Shown piece after piece: positions 11,436 to 22,129 of a stretch of DNA of 64,000 nt (position 1 is the first letter of the stretch; each line of letters begins with the position of its first letter). The DNA lies in the NCBI RefSeq assembly GCF_022376445.1, contig NW_025955127.1, forward strand, positions 1 to 64,000, read 5' to 3'. This DNA is from Fomitopsis serialis. Lineage: Eukaryota; Basidiomycota; Agaricomycetes; Polyporales; Fomitopsidaceae. The translations under genes were made by a program, and so were the position numbers. The notes below the pieces were generated by a model that was not told the DNA's origin, made no database searches, and saw only the letters and a list, made by a program, of their open reading frames with translations.

Positions 11436-12097
11436 ATGATGTTCTCGATGAAGCAGAACCTGGAGGCACTGACCATCTGGGCGGCGTGCACCCTGCTCGC
11501 CGCGAGCCTCCTCGGAAAAGTGACCTACTTGCGATGGGCGGAGCGCATCCCATCCGGCGTGAAGCCCGGTATCGCACGCAAAGGTACGCCTTGCCTGCCC
11601 CATCGCCGCATAAGCCCGCCTGACAGCACCCACCAGAACTCACGTCCGCGCTATGGGACGTCGAGCGGAAGCCCGTGCACTTCCAGTTCGACCACTACCA
11701 GCGGTACGGGCTGGACGCGGAGCTCCAGTGGGCTGCACTCGTGCCCCATGACGACCTCGTCTACGTCGCAGGCCCAGACGGGCACGAACCGCAGCCACAC
11801 ATGCTCTCGATGTTCCACCAGCTGCGCTGCCTCGACGTCCTCCGCGCGCAGTACCGCGTGCCGCTCGAGGAGCGCGACATGGAGCGTGCGCGGCACTGCA
11901 TGAACTACATCCGCCAGATGGTGCTGTGTCGCGGGGACATGCACCTCGAGACGTTCCTTGCGGACTTTTGGACCCCCGAGAATGTCGATCGGAGGGGGAC
12001 GTATCGGTGTCGCGACTTCCGTGCGGTGTATGATGCGGTGGAGAGGAATCAGCAGGACCATAGGCAGCGGTTGGATGGGAGGAACACGACCACGTAG
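11436..12097 (+). CDS. DUF3328 / UstYa-like protein, 202 aa
   Basis: Exon 1 is 11436-11583 and exon 2 is 11637-12097. The 53-nt intron has a GTACGC donor, CTGAC branch and CAG end, and the joined frame is open. An N-terminal membrane anchor (about residues 10-32, around IWAACTLLAASLLGK) precedes a lumenal domain. The two family signatures are present: HQLRCLDVLR and HCMNYIRQMVLC followed by RGDMHLE. In family members the first is usually HxLHC; here the second His is Arg. UstYa-family proteins are copper-type oxidases or cyclases acting on secretory precursor peptides and other secondary metabolites in fungi. A small secreted-peptide gene lies 570 bp downstream on the same strand. Whether this copy is active without that His is open. 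Family assignment is firm, substrate unknown. Confidence 0.8.
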
Positions 12098-12666
12098 CTT
12101 GTACGAGGCATCGCTTCCCTTCAGTTCAAACTGAGGTGTATAATGGGGTCATAAATATGTGTTGTTCGAGTGACCGACTACGCAGCACGGCATCTCGATG
12201 TTGTGCTCCAGCAGTACCGGCCGTGCAGCGATTGTTACAAGACGAGCTCATACAGTCCTATCAGTCAACAGGTCTGACAAGCCAGTGCAGTGCCAATTCG
12301 GGCTTTTTGAAACACGGTGGACTCCGAGAAGGCCTGTCGTACTAGTCTCCGTAGCTGACCAAAAAGAGATACTCTTAACTCCGCCTGAGGGCGTTTTTTT
12401 GATGTGGGGTCTATCGTTTTGGAAACAGCTGAAAGTAGCACGGGAGTGCGGACTAGTGTGGGCGCACCGGGGTAACGTCGACACTGGCAGGCGTCGGGCG
12501 CTGCGAAGCTCAAAGTAGTCATGCTGCGAGGTTATCGGCGGTGCGACACATGACTGCGCCGAAATGGAGGTGCGGCCGGAGAGAATAAGAAGCGTAAGCC
12601 GCGACGCGCGTGGACCTGCACGAACAGACGCACCCGCCGAGTTCGACATCGTACACCGCCGTCACC

Positions 12667-12859
12667 ATGCAGGCCCGCACCTCCCTCTTTGCGCTTGCTG
12701 TCCTCCTCCTCGTCGCACTGTCGCACGCCGCGGCCGTGGTCACTCCGGAAAAGCGCGTCGCAGGTTCGTCATTCTTATCGTGTAGTTCCTGGCGCGTTCG
12801 CTGACTCGAGCTGATTGATAGACCCCATGAACACGGATGAAGACGGTACGCCTGTGTAA
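12667..12859 (+). CDS. Putative secreted peptide precursor with Lys-Arg site, 44 aa
   Basis: Exon 1 (12667-12763) encodes MQARTSLFALAVLLLVALSH and onward, a textbook signal peptide ending near Ala-23, followed by VVTPEKR. A 58-nt intron (12764-12821, CTGAC branch, ATAG end) leads to a short exon 2 ending with TAA at 12857-12859. The stretch after the Lys-Arg is VADPMNTDEDGTPV. A dibasic site after a signal peptide is the pattern cut by the Kex2 protease in fungi. The start context (GTCACCATG) is good. An alternative extra 35-nt intron (12846-12880) would extend the product by about 18 residues including two Tyr. The position downstream of a UstYa-like gene is suggestive but unproven. Confidence 0.45.
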
Positions 12860-14026
12860 CAGCGCTGGTTGCCTGTACAGATGTGCTGATATATGTACTG
12901 GCATTGTCCCAGATCTCGTACGCGTCCGCGCGATGATCTGAGAGACTGCGACCTTGGTAATGGTAGACCTCTGAGAGGAGGAGGACGCAGGCTAATGATA
13001 ACTCTTCACATTCAGCAGGTTGGCGGAAACAGGACCAAGACAACCGGACTTACGCAACAAGGCATAGTCCGTCGACCGTCAAGAAATATGGGCGGTTTGC
13101 GTTCGGATATACCTAGTCCGTACACCGTAGATGACATCATCAGAGAATGCCAACCATTGTAGTCCAGAGCATAAAAGTTAGTTTATCAAGGGGGAGAGGT
13201 CGTTGTGAGTATCTTTCGTCCGAGTGCGCTGAGATGAGGGAGGACCTGGACAAGTGTCCGTCACGCATACTGCTCAGTACACTGGTTGACGAGGAATCTA
13301 CCTGACTAATAGGTCGTCAAATCAGTCTCATAAGATGATTCGGCGCACGTTAGGCGTATGCCCTCGTGGACGTACACATTGTACTACAGAGTGTCCCTCT
13401 GCACTCGTGCCCGTCTTGCGAACGCACATCAGCCACCATGGCCAGACGAGCTTTGTGCACGGTTCCGTCGTCTGAGCTGCAACTTCCACATTTGCTTCAA
13501 GACTTCATCCCGCGCGGGGCGCTGCGGGGCTGGCAAAGGGGGCAGCGGAGTCGATCTGAGGCAGTGTTTAGACGAGGTGGGGGCCGCATGTCCCACAGGC
13601 ATGGTGCAGCTGAAGAAGGTGTTGGGTGGGTGGTCACAGCACGTCCTTTCAAGTGTGTTCTGTTTCAACATCAGCGAGTAAACGCACCAGATGCTGGCAT
13701 GCTCATGTATGAATACCTGTTGTTAGCACAAACAGGTCATACATAAATCCCAGTACTTACAGTTCCCCTTCATGTATGAAGGCGCAGTAATCACTGCAGC
13801 CGGCGTCCCGCTCACTACCCGACAGGGCAGCTGCCCTTTATGGACCGCCCAGGTCACCCCCGCCGGTCCCCCGGCGCCCGGGAGAGCTCGCGGCGGCGGC
13901 ACTACCCAAAATGGGTGCCGTCGCGCGCTCTTCCTTTTTGGGTCCTGTCGCGGGCCCATCGGGCGAATGCGATCGCAACGAGTGATCAGCGAGATCTAAC
14001 GTTTTCTGGGGCCAGGTACAGTACCA
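12860..14026. other. Intergenic, no gene recognised
   Basis: Open frames near 13366-13746 lack recognisable motifs. The stretch 13770-13980 is GC-rich and ends just before the pogo-type element. Confidence 0.4.
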
Positions 14027-14028
14027 TA

Positions 14029-14053
14029 CTATATTTGGTCATGATCTCGGACA
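14029..14053 (+). repeat. Left terminal inverted repeat of pogo-type element
   Basis: 25 nt starting CTATATTTGG and ending CTCGGACA. It is identical to the reverse complement of 18506-18530 and is preceded by TA. Confidence 0.85.
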
Positions 14054-14364
14054 CCTAAGCATCGAAAGACACCTACCGAGTTGAAACACAGTGGAACTAC
14101 CCAAAATTCGATGTCAGACCATGGTAGGGCATCATACGCAACTGCTGAGATGGTCATATAAATTTAATGTACAAAGACGAGAGCATGGTGAATATATTCG
14201 CGACGGCAGTCCAATTCTGTAGCCCGACGGCGTACTCGGACACGGTCCTACAACAAGCGCCCACACAAGCGCCGGCAACGAAACCCAGGGTATAGCGATG
14301 TAGAGAGTGCGAAGCAAGGAAAAACAATACATAATACGTGAGGAGGACAATGCACATACGTTCC

Positions 14365-17300
14365 TCACTTAGCAGTGACATTGCGGCGAGGGTTGCGGCG
14401 TGTAGTTGGTGGCTGAGGAGGGGCGGCAGCTGGGATAGTCGCTCCGGTATCGGTACCATCTGGTGCAGCTGCGGCGGGCTCGGGCTCCTCGACTCGCTCG
14501 AGTTCGCTCACGTTCGCGGCGGCGGATGCAGCGGGAATGATGGGTACGGACGCAGCGGCCTGAGGAACGGGTGGTGCGGAGGGAGGGTTGGAAGTTGCCG
14601 GGGCTGCGGCGCTGCGACTGGCGAGTGCGCCTTGATAGCGAGGACGAGGACGAGGCCGGGACTGGATAGCGATGGGAGGGTGCGGATTGTCTGCAATAGA
14701 AGAGACCGAGGAAGTCGTGTCAATGCTACTTGCATCAACGGGGCCATGAGTAGCGGCAGTGGCGATGTTGCCAGCTGCGGTGTGGCCATAGCGAGGGCGA
14801 GGGCGGGGGCGGGGCCTGGCAGCGGCGGGTGGTTGTGGTACCCCTACACTGGGAGGCGTTGCAGGATCCATGCTTGCGTCGCTCTCAGGCAGCTGGGCTT
14901 GATTGGCAGTGCGAGCCTTTGAGGCGGCCCGTGCACCCTTAGCGGCGGCAGCAGCAGCTTTCTCCTCCTTCTTCTTCGTTGCCTCTTCTGCCTTGCGCTG
15001 ACGCTCTGCAGCCTTTGCAGCCTGCGCTGCAGCCTTCTCGATCGCCTTTGCTGCCTTCGCCGCCTCCCTCTCTGCCTTCTCTGCCTCCTTCTCCGCCTTC
15101 TTCCTCTCGGCCTCTTCCCGTTTACGGAGCTGTGCAGCCTGCATCTCCACCCTCTTCTTTGCTGCTTCCTCCGCCTTGCGCTGACACTCAATGACCTTCT
15201 CGGCTTTCTTGGCTGCAGCCTCCTGCGCCTTCCGTTTGCGCTCGGCTGCAGCATCGGCCTTCGCAGTCTCCCGCTCCTTCGCATCGACCTCCTCCTGGGC
15301 GAGGGAAGCGAGGACGGTCTCGCCTGTCAAGTGTCTTGCCTCGCCATCCCCACCCTTCTTGTTACGGCCCTTCCCCTTCCCTTTGGCTTTGCCTGGCGAG
15401 GCCTTGAGTTTCGAGTGTAACTGCTGCCGCAGGGCAACAACCTCGCGGTCCTTGAGTGAAAGCAGCGCACGATCGTGGTAAGCCTGAGTGCACACAGCAT
15501 CGGCGATGGTTCGCAGCTGCGAGTTGGCCTGGACGAGCATGTGGCGCGGCGCGTTGGGTGGAAGTAGGGGTGGGAGTCCAGGGATGATAGCGACCGTCCT
15601 GATCTGAGCGGGAGCCATTTGATCAGAGCGGTGAGGAGATGTCGAGGGGCCAGGAGTCGAGGGACCAGGAGTTGAGGGGCCAGCGGCCGCAGAGGATGAG
15701 GGAAGGTTGAAATCGTCGGCGATTTCATCCGAGAAGGGAACCAAGATGTGTGGGAACAGGTTCCGGTTTGGGACAACCGGAGCACTCTGCGTAGTTGTCA
15801 CAAGAGCGGGGGCATAAGCATCGTCGGGGATCACAGACGAATCAAGCGGCGAAATCCCGGTTTTTCTGAATGCAGAGAGGATGGTCGAAGTCTGGAATGC
15901 TCGCGAGCGAGCGGCGGCGTAATGTTTGAGGAAGTTCTGCTTCGAGATGAAGCCGTTTTTTTGGAAGACATGCCTCACATGTCGTTTCCAGATCTTCGCG
16001 AGGGGCCCAAAGACTCCTACGTCACACGGCTGGAGTTTGTGTGTGGTATGCGGCGGCAGGCAAACGATTTGTATATTATGGCTCTCAGCGAAACAGCAGA
16101 ATTCGTACGTGCAGTGTGAGTTATGTCCATCAAGGATCAGGAGCCGAGGCTTTCCGGAGACATTCCGGGAGGCAGTCTGCGGCTCGAAGTCATTCTTCAG
16201 CCACAGAGTGCCAAGCTCATTGTCTGTCCATCCGTTAGGCGAGACCGCAATGCTATATCATCCAATGAATTAGGTTAGTTTGTGGCGTGGTGATGAGCAT
16301 CAAGCTTACCTCACATTCGCAGGGTTGTCCAGACCCCAAGTCTTGTTCAGACGCTTCCCCTTGAAGATGACGCAAGGGCGGATTGCGGTCCCGTCAGCGC
16401 AGATACATTCGATAATAGTGATTAGTTCACAGTTACCATTCTCGATGTTGTAGACATCCTTCTGGTCACGGTCGACGAGGACCTTGATGTCATCCATGAC
16501 GCCGAGCTGGGCACCCTTCTCGTCCATGTTCCACCTGTTCTCGGGGGGAATATCGAAGTCCTCGATGACCTGCGTCAAGATATTGAAGTATCGCGTGACC
16601 TTCGGACGGTTGAGGGCCTTTGCGCGGCAGGCTTGAAGCTTCGTCGCCCAGCGAACTGCCAACTCCGGATGGCGCTTCTTGAAGCGGCGATACCACGATG
16701 TTCCGATGGGGACGCCTGCAATTGCCGACGCATGGTCGACGACAGCTTCTTGCGTGAGCGGCATACCACGCCGCCCGACCTCTTTGAGCCACTCAACGAG
16801 TACGTCCTCCTCCGCGGGGTTTAACTTGCGCTGTGGGATGTGCGCCTCGACACGCGACTTCTTCCCATTCCAGTGGTCGTTCAGAGTGGACGGCGCGATG
16901 CCGAAGGTCTTGGCGGCGCTGCGGATAGACGTCTTCGGCTTCCCATTGGGCTTGAGGCCGGACGCCTCGATGGCTGCAAGTGCAGCCTGGATTCGGCGCT
17001 GCTTCGCAGTCCTCGGTGTCTCATCCACCGGCTTAGCATCATCCGAGGAGTCTGTTAGAAGAAAAATGTTAGTAGTGTATCATAATAGCTGGACACGTCA
17101 TTCTACTCACCAGACTGCAACTCGGAGTCAGCGCCAGGCTCAGGTGAGCCTGCAGCCTCGCCACGCGTGAGCTCTGCCTTGTCTGCCAGAAACATGAGTG
17201 CATGAACAAGATGGCAACACCTCCCTGTACTCACCGGAGCTGGTCTGGCCTGCCGTGCCTTCGCCGTGCACAGGCTCCTCGTCGCTGTTTGATTCATCAT

Positions 17301-17685
17301 CATCTATGAGGGAATTTTGATTAGCAAAGTAGCAGTAGATGTTTCGGAGATACTTACCGTCGACATCATTGACACCAGCATCATCGCCTGACAGTTCAGG
17401 CCAGGAGTCGTTGCCATCCTCGTCATCGCTGACATCAGAGGCTGTGTCGTCATCAGTCTCGCTGTTCTCCCCATCAGATTCGCTGCCAGTGTGTTCGGCG
17501 CCATCAGTGCTCTCGTTGTCGTCGTTGGCCGAACTGCTGGGGGGTGGGGATGCTAGTGTGTACTCGTAGTCACGGGCTGAATGCCACGGCCGAGAATAAT
17601 CCTCCTCGTCATCTGAATCTCCGACAGTACCGAGCGGAGGCATATCGTTGTCGTCGTCTGAGTTGTAGTCAAACCTCATGACCAT
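14365..17685 (-). CDS. Pogo/CENP-B-type DDE transposase, about 1032 aa
   Basis: Predicted exons on the minus strand are 17685-17358, 17303-17235, 17182-17111, 17051-16310 and 16252-14365, with 52-59-nt introns. Order in the protein: an acidic Asp/Glu/Ser-rich N-terminus (1-160), a pipsqueak-type HTH (about 170-220), a CENP-B-type HTH (about 230-295), then the DDE core. The catalytic residues are Asp-333 (NMDEKG), Asp-445 (LILDGHNSH) and Asp-481 (LQPCDVGVF), giving a D35D spacing as in pogo/Fot1. GWTDNELG before the second Asp is also typical. After about residue 720 comes a long Ala/Lys/Glu coiled coil (to about 860), then Pro/Ala-rich sequence and a basic end (TTRRNPRRN). The start at 17685 (MVMRFDYN) is the first Met before the acidic block; an upstream exon is possible. 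No disabling change was seen. Confidence 0.85.
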
Positions 17686-18505
17686 GTCAAGGAGTGAGGA
17701 GGGAACGGGAACTGACGCAAAGCACTTACATCGACCAGCCCTATATACCCTCCATCTTTCATTGGTTTGTGTTCCTATCATGAACCATCGCGAGCCCTTC
17801 GGCGGCCGTGTGGGGAGCTAACGCTGCCTTCTGTCTTCTGTGGACTGGAAGTCGGCAGGAGCTGGTAGAATGAGTTGAAGTTAATATTATTGAACTTTAT
17901 GATGATACTCGTACCTTGATTTGGCACATCCTCGGCCGTGTCCGACTTCTGGGGGTGAAGAGTTGGGCATGAACCCGTCGATGAGAGGTTGTTGGATGAC
18001 GTGCTGGTGAGCCCAAATAAATAGCTAAAAATAAACTGGGACCGTTCAGTGAATGAGGCACGGCGAATTGACCCATACGTACAGGCATATGGCGTTTGGG
18101 TCGAAGATCGCTTCGGAGTGGGTCAGCAAACACGCGATGTTTGGGAGGGCATGACCAGCATGCCGAAGGGGTAACTGGACCCTGTACCCTACTAAACACC
18201 ATCTATGACCCTCGTGATCAGCACAAACGAAGTAGGAGATGAACGTACGAGGAAGGAATGGCCGCTGGGTAGGGGGCGATGGCAAGAGAGAGAGCGAGGA
18301 ACGCGCGAGGTGAGGGCGGTCAGCTGACACTTACCAAATCTGGACATCATCCCCCGATGATCATCCCTGTGAGTCCAGTTTTTATCGCAGCAGCTTGTGA
18401 GTTCGCAGAGAGTATAACAGAAGGCTAACTGAGGTATATGTGTCGAAAATCCGGAGATAGGAGGCGTACGTAGCTGTTGGGGGCTCGGTGTCCGAGTACC
18501 TAGAC

Positions 18506-18530
18506 TGTCCGAGATCATGACCAAATATAG
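18506..18530 (-). repeat. Right terminal inverted repeat of pogo-type element
   Basis: Exact inverted copy of 14029-14053, followed by TA at 18531-18532. Confidence 0.85.
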
Positions 18531-18867
18531 TATATAGTGATTTCTTTGGCACCGTGCCTAGATGGTTTGTATCTAGATCCGGCAGATGGATAACATCTAT
18601 GTCGTGCCCCAGGACATATATGCTGCACATGTCGCGCTCCACGACATACACTCAAGGATTTGTTCGTCACGATGACAATGACTGCTCCAAGCCTTGTTCG
18701 CGTGAAGGGCCAAGGCAGCCCTCCTATTTTGGTATGTTCGAGGCCCTGACAAATTATCACGCTCGGTCAAATGCAGCGGCCTTAGAGATCTCCGTAATCT
18801 CGTCAATACACAGTATACTAAGCACTACAGAGTAGGCGGATAACACTCCATCACTGACTACGCCATA

Positions 18868-19430
18868 CTACTCCTGTTCGTCGCCCACCTGTTCATCGCC
18901 GTCCCACCCATCACTTTCCCATCCGTCGCCCATAGGCCCACACAGTTCGTCCTCCCACCCGTCGTCCGTAGGCTCCCACTGGCATGCCTCGTGCGCCCTG
19001 CCCAAAGGCTCGCTCACCGCGCGTAGTGCTTGCAGTTGCACTTGCCATGCAGCGATTCCTGTTGATGGGTGGGTCGTGCTCGCTGACGCGCCGTTCATGC
19101 TCGTCGACGCAGTGCCCGACGCGTCCGTCATTGCTGTGCCCGACATGTTTGTCGATGAGGCGCCTGACGTGCTCGTCGATGCGGCGCCCGACGTGTGCGT
19201 CGACGCACTTGTTGACGCGTGATTCGCGCTCATTGTCGGTGCGCTGTTTGTGCCCGTCATGCGCCTCCGTCAGGTTCTGCCCGAGCGAGCGCATCCCTTT
19301 GTACCGGCCGACACACTCACCCTACTTGTGGACGTGGCATTCAACACACTCGTCGACGCACCGTCTGACAGACTCGTCGACAAGAGGGTCGCTCTGCGCT
19401 CTGGGGTGGGTAGTAAATTAGTGCGTGCAT
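18868..19430 (-). repeat. Imperfect minisatellite with Ser/Thr/Ala-rich reading
   Basis: Short units built on GTCGACGC/GCCCGACG recur between about 19075 and 19215. The minus-strand reading gives STSGASSTNMSG-like repeats ending in a Trp/Asp/Glu-rich tail at 18868. A second block with the same GTCGAC words lies at 19320-19390 in another frame. It could be the 3' end of a decayed low-complexity gene. I do not assign a product. Confidence 0.4.
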
Positions 19431-20039
19431 AGATGACTAGGCCAGGCAAGCTTACCTGGTTAAACCCACCCCTGACTCCGCCTTGGAACCTCATCCGTTG
19501 TCTTCCGTGCATAGTCGGCCATGGAAGCAGAAGGGTAGAGTTACAGTAGCACACGGAAGTGACGTGAGCCTTGCGGGCGCCCGTAAACTCAACGTTTGTG
19601 TCTATTTGTCGTCCCACCAGATTTGGCAACCCCGATGTGCTCGGGCTGTTCCTAGCCAATCAGAACACGTTTAACGGTCCTACTTAGGCCTGCAACATAC
19701 CTACGACTCGTGATCGGGACGTTTCAGCACCGTGTGTGCATGGATTGTATGCTGGAATGGGGATTAGATACATGTTTAGTAGCATTTACCACAGCAGATG
19801 AGATGTAGTACAATATTCTCGTGTGCAATAGAGATATCTAGTGTACTGTACTAATTCTCAGCCGAGTCTCGAGTCGTAATGGGTGTTGCAGCGCGATACA
19901 TACTGGACTCGATGATTACACATTCATTGTATATATAAATTATATTCCGCTATTACAGCTCATTGTACGTTGAACATTGCACGCACACGCGATGTTTGCA
20001 GATTGAACAAAACAAATCCCAGACTGATCTATTCTATGT

Positions 20040-20700
20040 GCTGCGTGCGCCCTGGCCCTGCCCACCGTCGCGGTCACCCGCTTCTCGCTCACGCGCCCAC
20101 CTCGCGTTCGTTGGCCGCGCTTGCGTGCTGGGCATTCGCCCTGCACGCTCGTGGTCGCCGTGCATGTGGTGCTGGTCCGCGTCCTGTGTTCGCCTGCCCT
20201 CTCGCCCTCGCACTCCATTACCCACTTGCCCTCTCGCTCCCCCATCCACCCACTCTCTCACTCACCTGCTCGTCCGCGTGCCCTCCCGCTCACCTCTTTG
20301 TTCGCTTGCCTACTTGCCCGCTTGTCCGCCCGTCCATCCGCTCGCCCGCTCGGCCGTCCATCCGTCCATCCGCTCGCTCGCTCAGCCGTCCATCCGTCCA
20401 TCCGCTCGCTCGCTCAGCCGTCCGGTACCCGCTTGTCCGCCGGCCTGCTCGTCCATCCGCCCTCCAGCTTGTCTATCCGCCCGTATACCTGCTCGCCCGC
20501 CTGCACACTCGTTCGCCCGCCTGCGTCCACTTGTTGGCTGCGTCTGCGTGCTGAGCATTTGCCGAGCACGCTCGCAGTTAGCATGCGATGTTGCCTGCCC
20601 GCTTTCCCGTCTGCCTGCTCTCCTACACATCCGCTTACCCACTCGTCCACCCGCCCAGCCGTCCGCCCGTCCATCCGCCTGCCTACGGTCCACCTGCACT
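20040..20700. repeat. Pyrimidine-rich 4-bp-periodic minisatellite
   Basis: The plus strand is dominated by tetranucleotides such as CTCG, CCCG, TCCG and TCCA. Between about 20330 and 20425 it resolves into a 32-bp tandem unit (copies starting near 20354 and 20386) of the form CCGTCCATCC plus CGCTCGCTCGCTCAG. Long open frames here follow from the repeat and are not genes. Similar tracts lie at 27030-27085, 36720-37520, 38530-38750 and 60040-60110. Confidence 0.7.
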
Positions 20701-21084
20701 GGGGGCAAAATGCGATGTTCTGGGCAGGAATATGGTGAGGGCATGTGATGATTAGCTAAAGAATCCTGACGATATTTCGCACAAGGATATTGCGGGTATT
20801 GCTTAAGTAATCCTAAGATACACGGAGGCGGAACATGGTACGATATAATACAAATGTTTGTTGCCCAGATATGGGTCACGTAATATGCTCCGCTCAAGTA
20901 TGTCGAGAGCATGCTACATATTCCCCGCACACTTTTCTCGAACAGATTGTAAGACAATGATAGCTTTCCTGGCCCAGGATATACATGAAACAGGGAACGA
21001 CTATTCGAAATATACTCGTTCAGAATACTCAGGTAATACACGAACTTTCCAGACCTGGTACAAGGCAACACGATACCAAATTCG

Positions 21085-21300
21085 ACGACCGCGATCTCGA
21101 TCTCGACAACGACCGCGATCTCGATCTCGACAACGACCGCGACATCGACCACGATCTCGACCGCGACACCGACCACGATCTCGACCGCGACATCGACCAC
21201 GATCTCGACACCGACCACGATCCCGACCGCGACACCGACCACGATCCCGACCGCGACGCCGACCGCGACGTCGACCGCGATCTCGACGACGATCTTGAAC
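21085..21300. repeat. GATCTCGAC/GACCGC hexamer-type tandem array
   Basis: Variants of 6-nt words (GATCTC, GACAAC, GACCGC, GACATC, GACCAC) alternate in 12-24-nt higher-order units. The repeat leaves frames open on both strands, reading as DRDLDLDNDRD-like, RPRSRSRQ-like and VVEIEIAV-like peptides. Proteins predicted across it are therefore doubtful. Confidence 0.75.
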
Positions 21301-21549
21301 GCCACGTCGAACACAATGTCGACCACATTGAAAACGAATCAGCGATCTCGACAACGATCTCGACATCGACCTCGACAGTGGATGCGATAGCCAACTACGA
21401 CATGTACTACCATCCACAGCGATCATGACAGTCAGTGGCAAAAGCAACTTAGATCCAATTTCGGCAATGTGACCGCCGACGCAGCGGTCTGAGAACGATT
21501 GATACACTACTGACTACTATATGTACAACCTACCGCATTCAGCGCAATG

Positions 21550-22070
21550 ACCACTTCATCGGAAACAGCTCCGCGTCCATCTGCAGGTCAACGTTGCTCG
21601 TCGCCTCGTCCTAGAACGATCGACATCAGCGCCTAAACCCCTGTACGAGCACGGCGGGACTGAGACTGACGAGGACGATGATGCGGCTGTTCTTCGCCAA
21701 CGCTCGATAGAGCACCAACATCCGCTTCTCGCCAGCGGAGTAGTTGCTCCCCTCGTCGCCGACGAGAGAGTCCAGCCTGAACTTCGCCTCCGCCACGGCG
21801 TCATGCGCCCCGTTCTGCGGCAGTAGCCACGTCCGCTGGATGGCAGAGATCAATTGCGCATCCGTGCGGGTGCCCTCTGAGTCTCTACGGGGATATTGAT
21901 CAGGCATCGTCAACGTGGTGTGCATGACAGTGGACGTACAGGTTCTGACGGAGTGCTCCCTTGAAGAGCACGTTGTCTTGCGGGACGAGAGCAAGGCGGC
22001 TGCGCACGCTGTGTCTTCAACCCGATATTGCACGTGTCCACGCCGTCAAGATTTGAGCATATAGCATGTT
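21550..22070 (-). pseudogene. ABCC-type transporter, nucleotide-binding domain 2 fragment
   Basis: On the minus strand the fragment reads LDGVDTCNIGL, then shifted-frame remnants of the Q-loop region, then NYSAGEKRMLVLYRALAKNS (signature motif) and RIIVL. An intron-like block (GTCAGT, CTGAT, TTCTAG) follows and then DEATSNVDLQMDAELF (Walker B and D-loop). The Walker A motif and all membrane domains are absent. The Q-loop region needs frameshifts. It directly abuts the C-terminus of the Prp22-like pseudogene on the same strand. About 260 bp (roughly 21672-21930) are nearly identical to 27711-27966. The parent gene would be a multidrug-resistance-protein-type exporter. Confidence 0.7.
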
Positions 22071-22129
22071 TCAGCCGAAAGTTTGACTCTGTAAGCGTAT
22101 CAGAAACTGAACAACTTCCAAACAGATGG

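Larger units (their letters stand above)
14029..18530 (-). mobile_element. Complete pogo/Fot1-type DNA transposon, 4502 bp
   Basis: The ends are perfect 25-bp inverted repeats beginning CTATATTTGG (14029-14053 and 18506-18530). TA dinucleotides flank both sides (14027-14028 and 18531-18532), the target duplication expected of Tc1/mariner/pogo elements. Inside lies one gene on the minus strand, a DDE transposase with an open frame across five exons. About 330 bp of 3' and 840 bp of 5' noncoding sequence complete the element. Perfect end identity plus an open gene suggest a young and possibly mobile copy. Confidence 0.85.

Noticed and set aside
13438..13746. Short plus-strand frame starting MARRALCTVPS
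   Set aside because: It is unlike any family, several frames overlap, and it has no promoter or splice support.
17800..18500. Separate gene upstream of the pogo transposase inside the element
   Set aside because: Only short frames without motifs were found. The stretch fits 5' noncoding DNA of the element.
19963..20748. Long Ser/Pro/Arg-rich open frames on the plus strand
   Set aside because: They are translations of the 4-bp-periodic repeat, open in all three frames.
20382..21326. 314-codon minus-strand open frame
   Set aside because: It spans two unrelated tandem-repeat tracts and exists only because the repeats lack stops.
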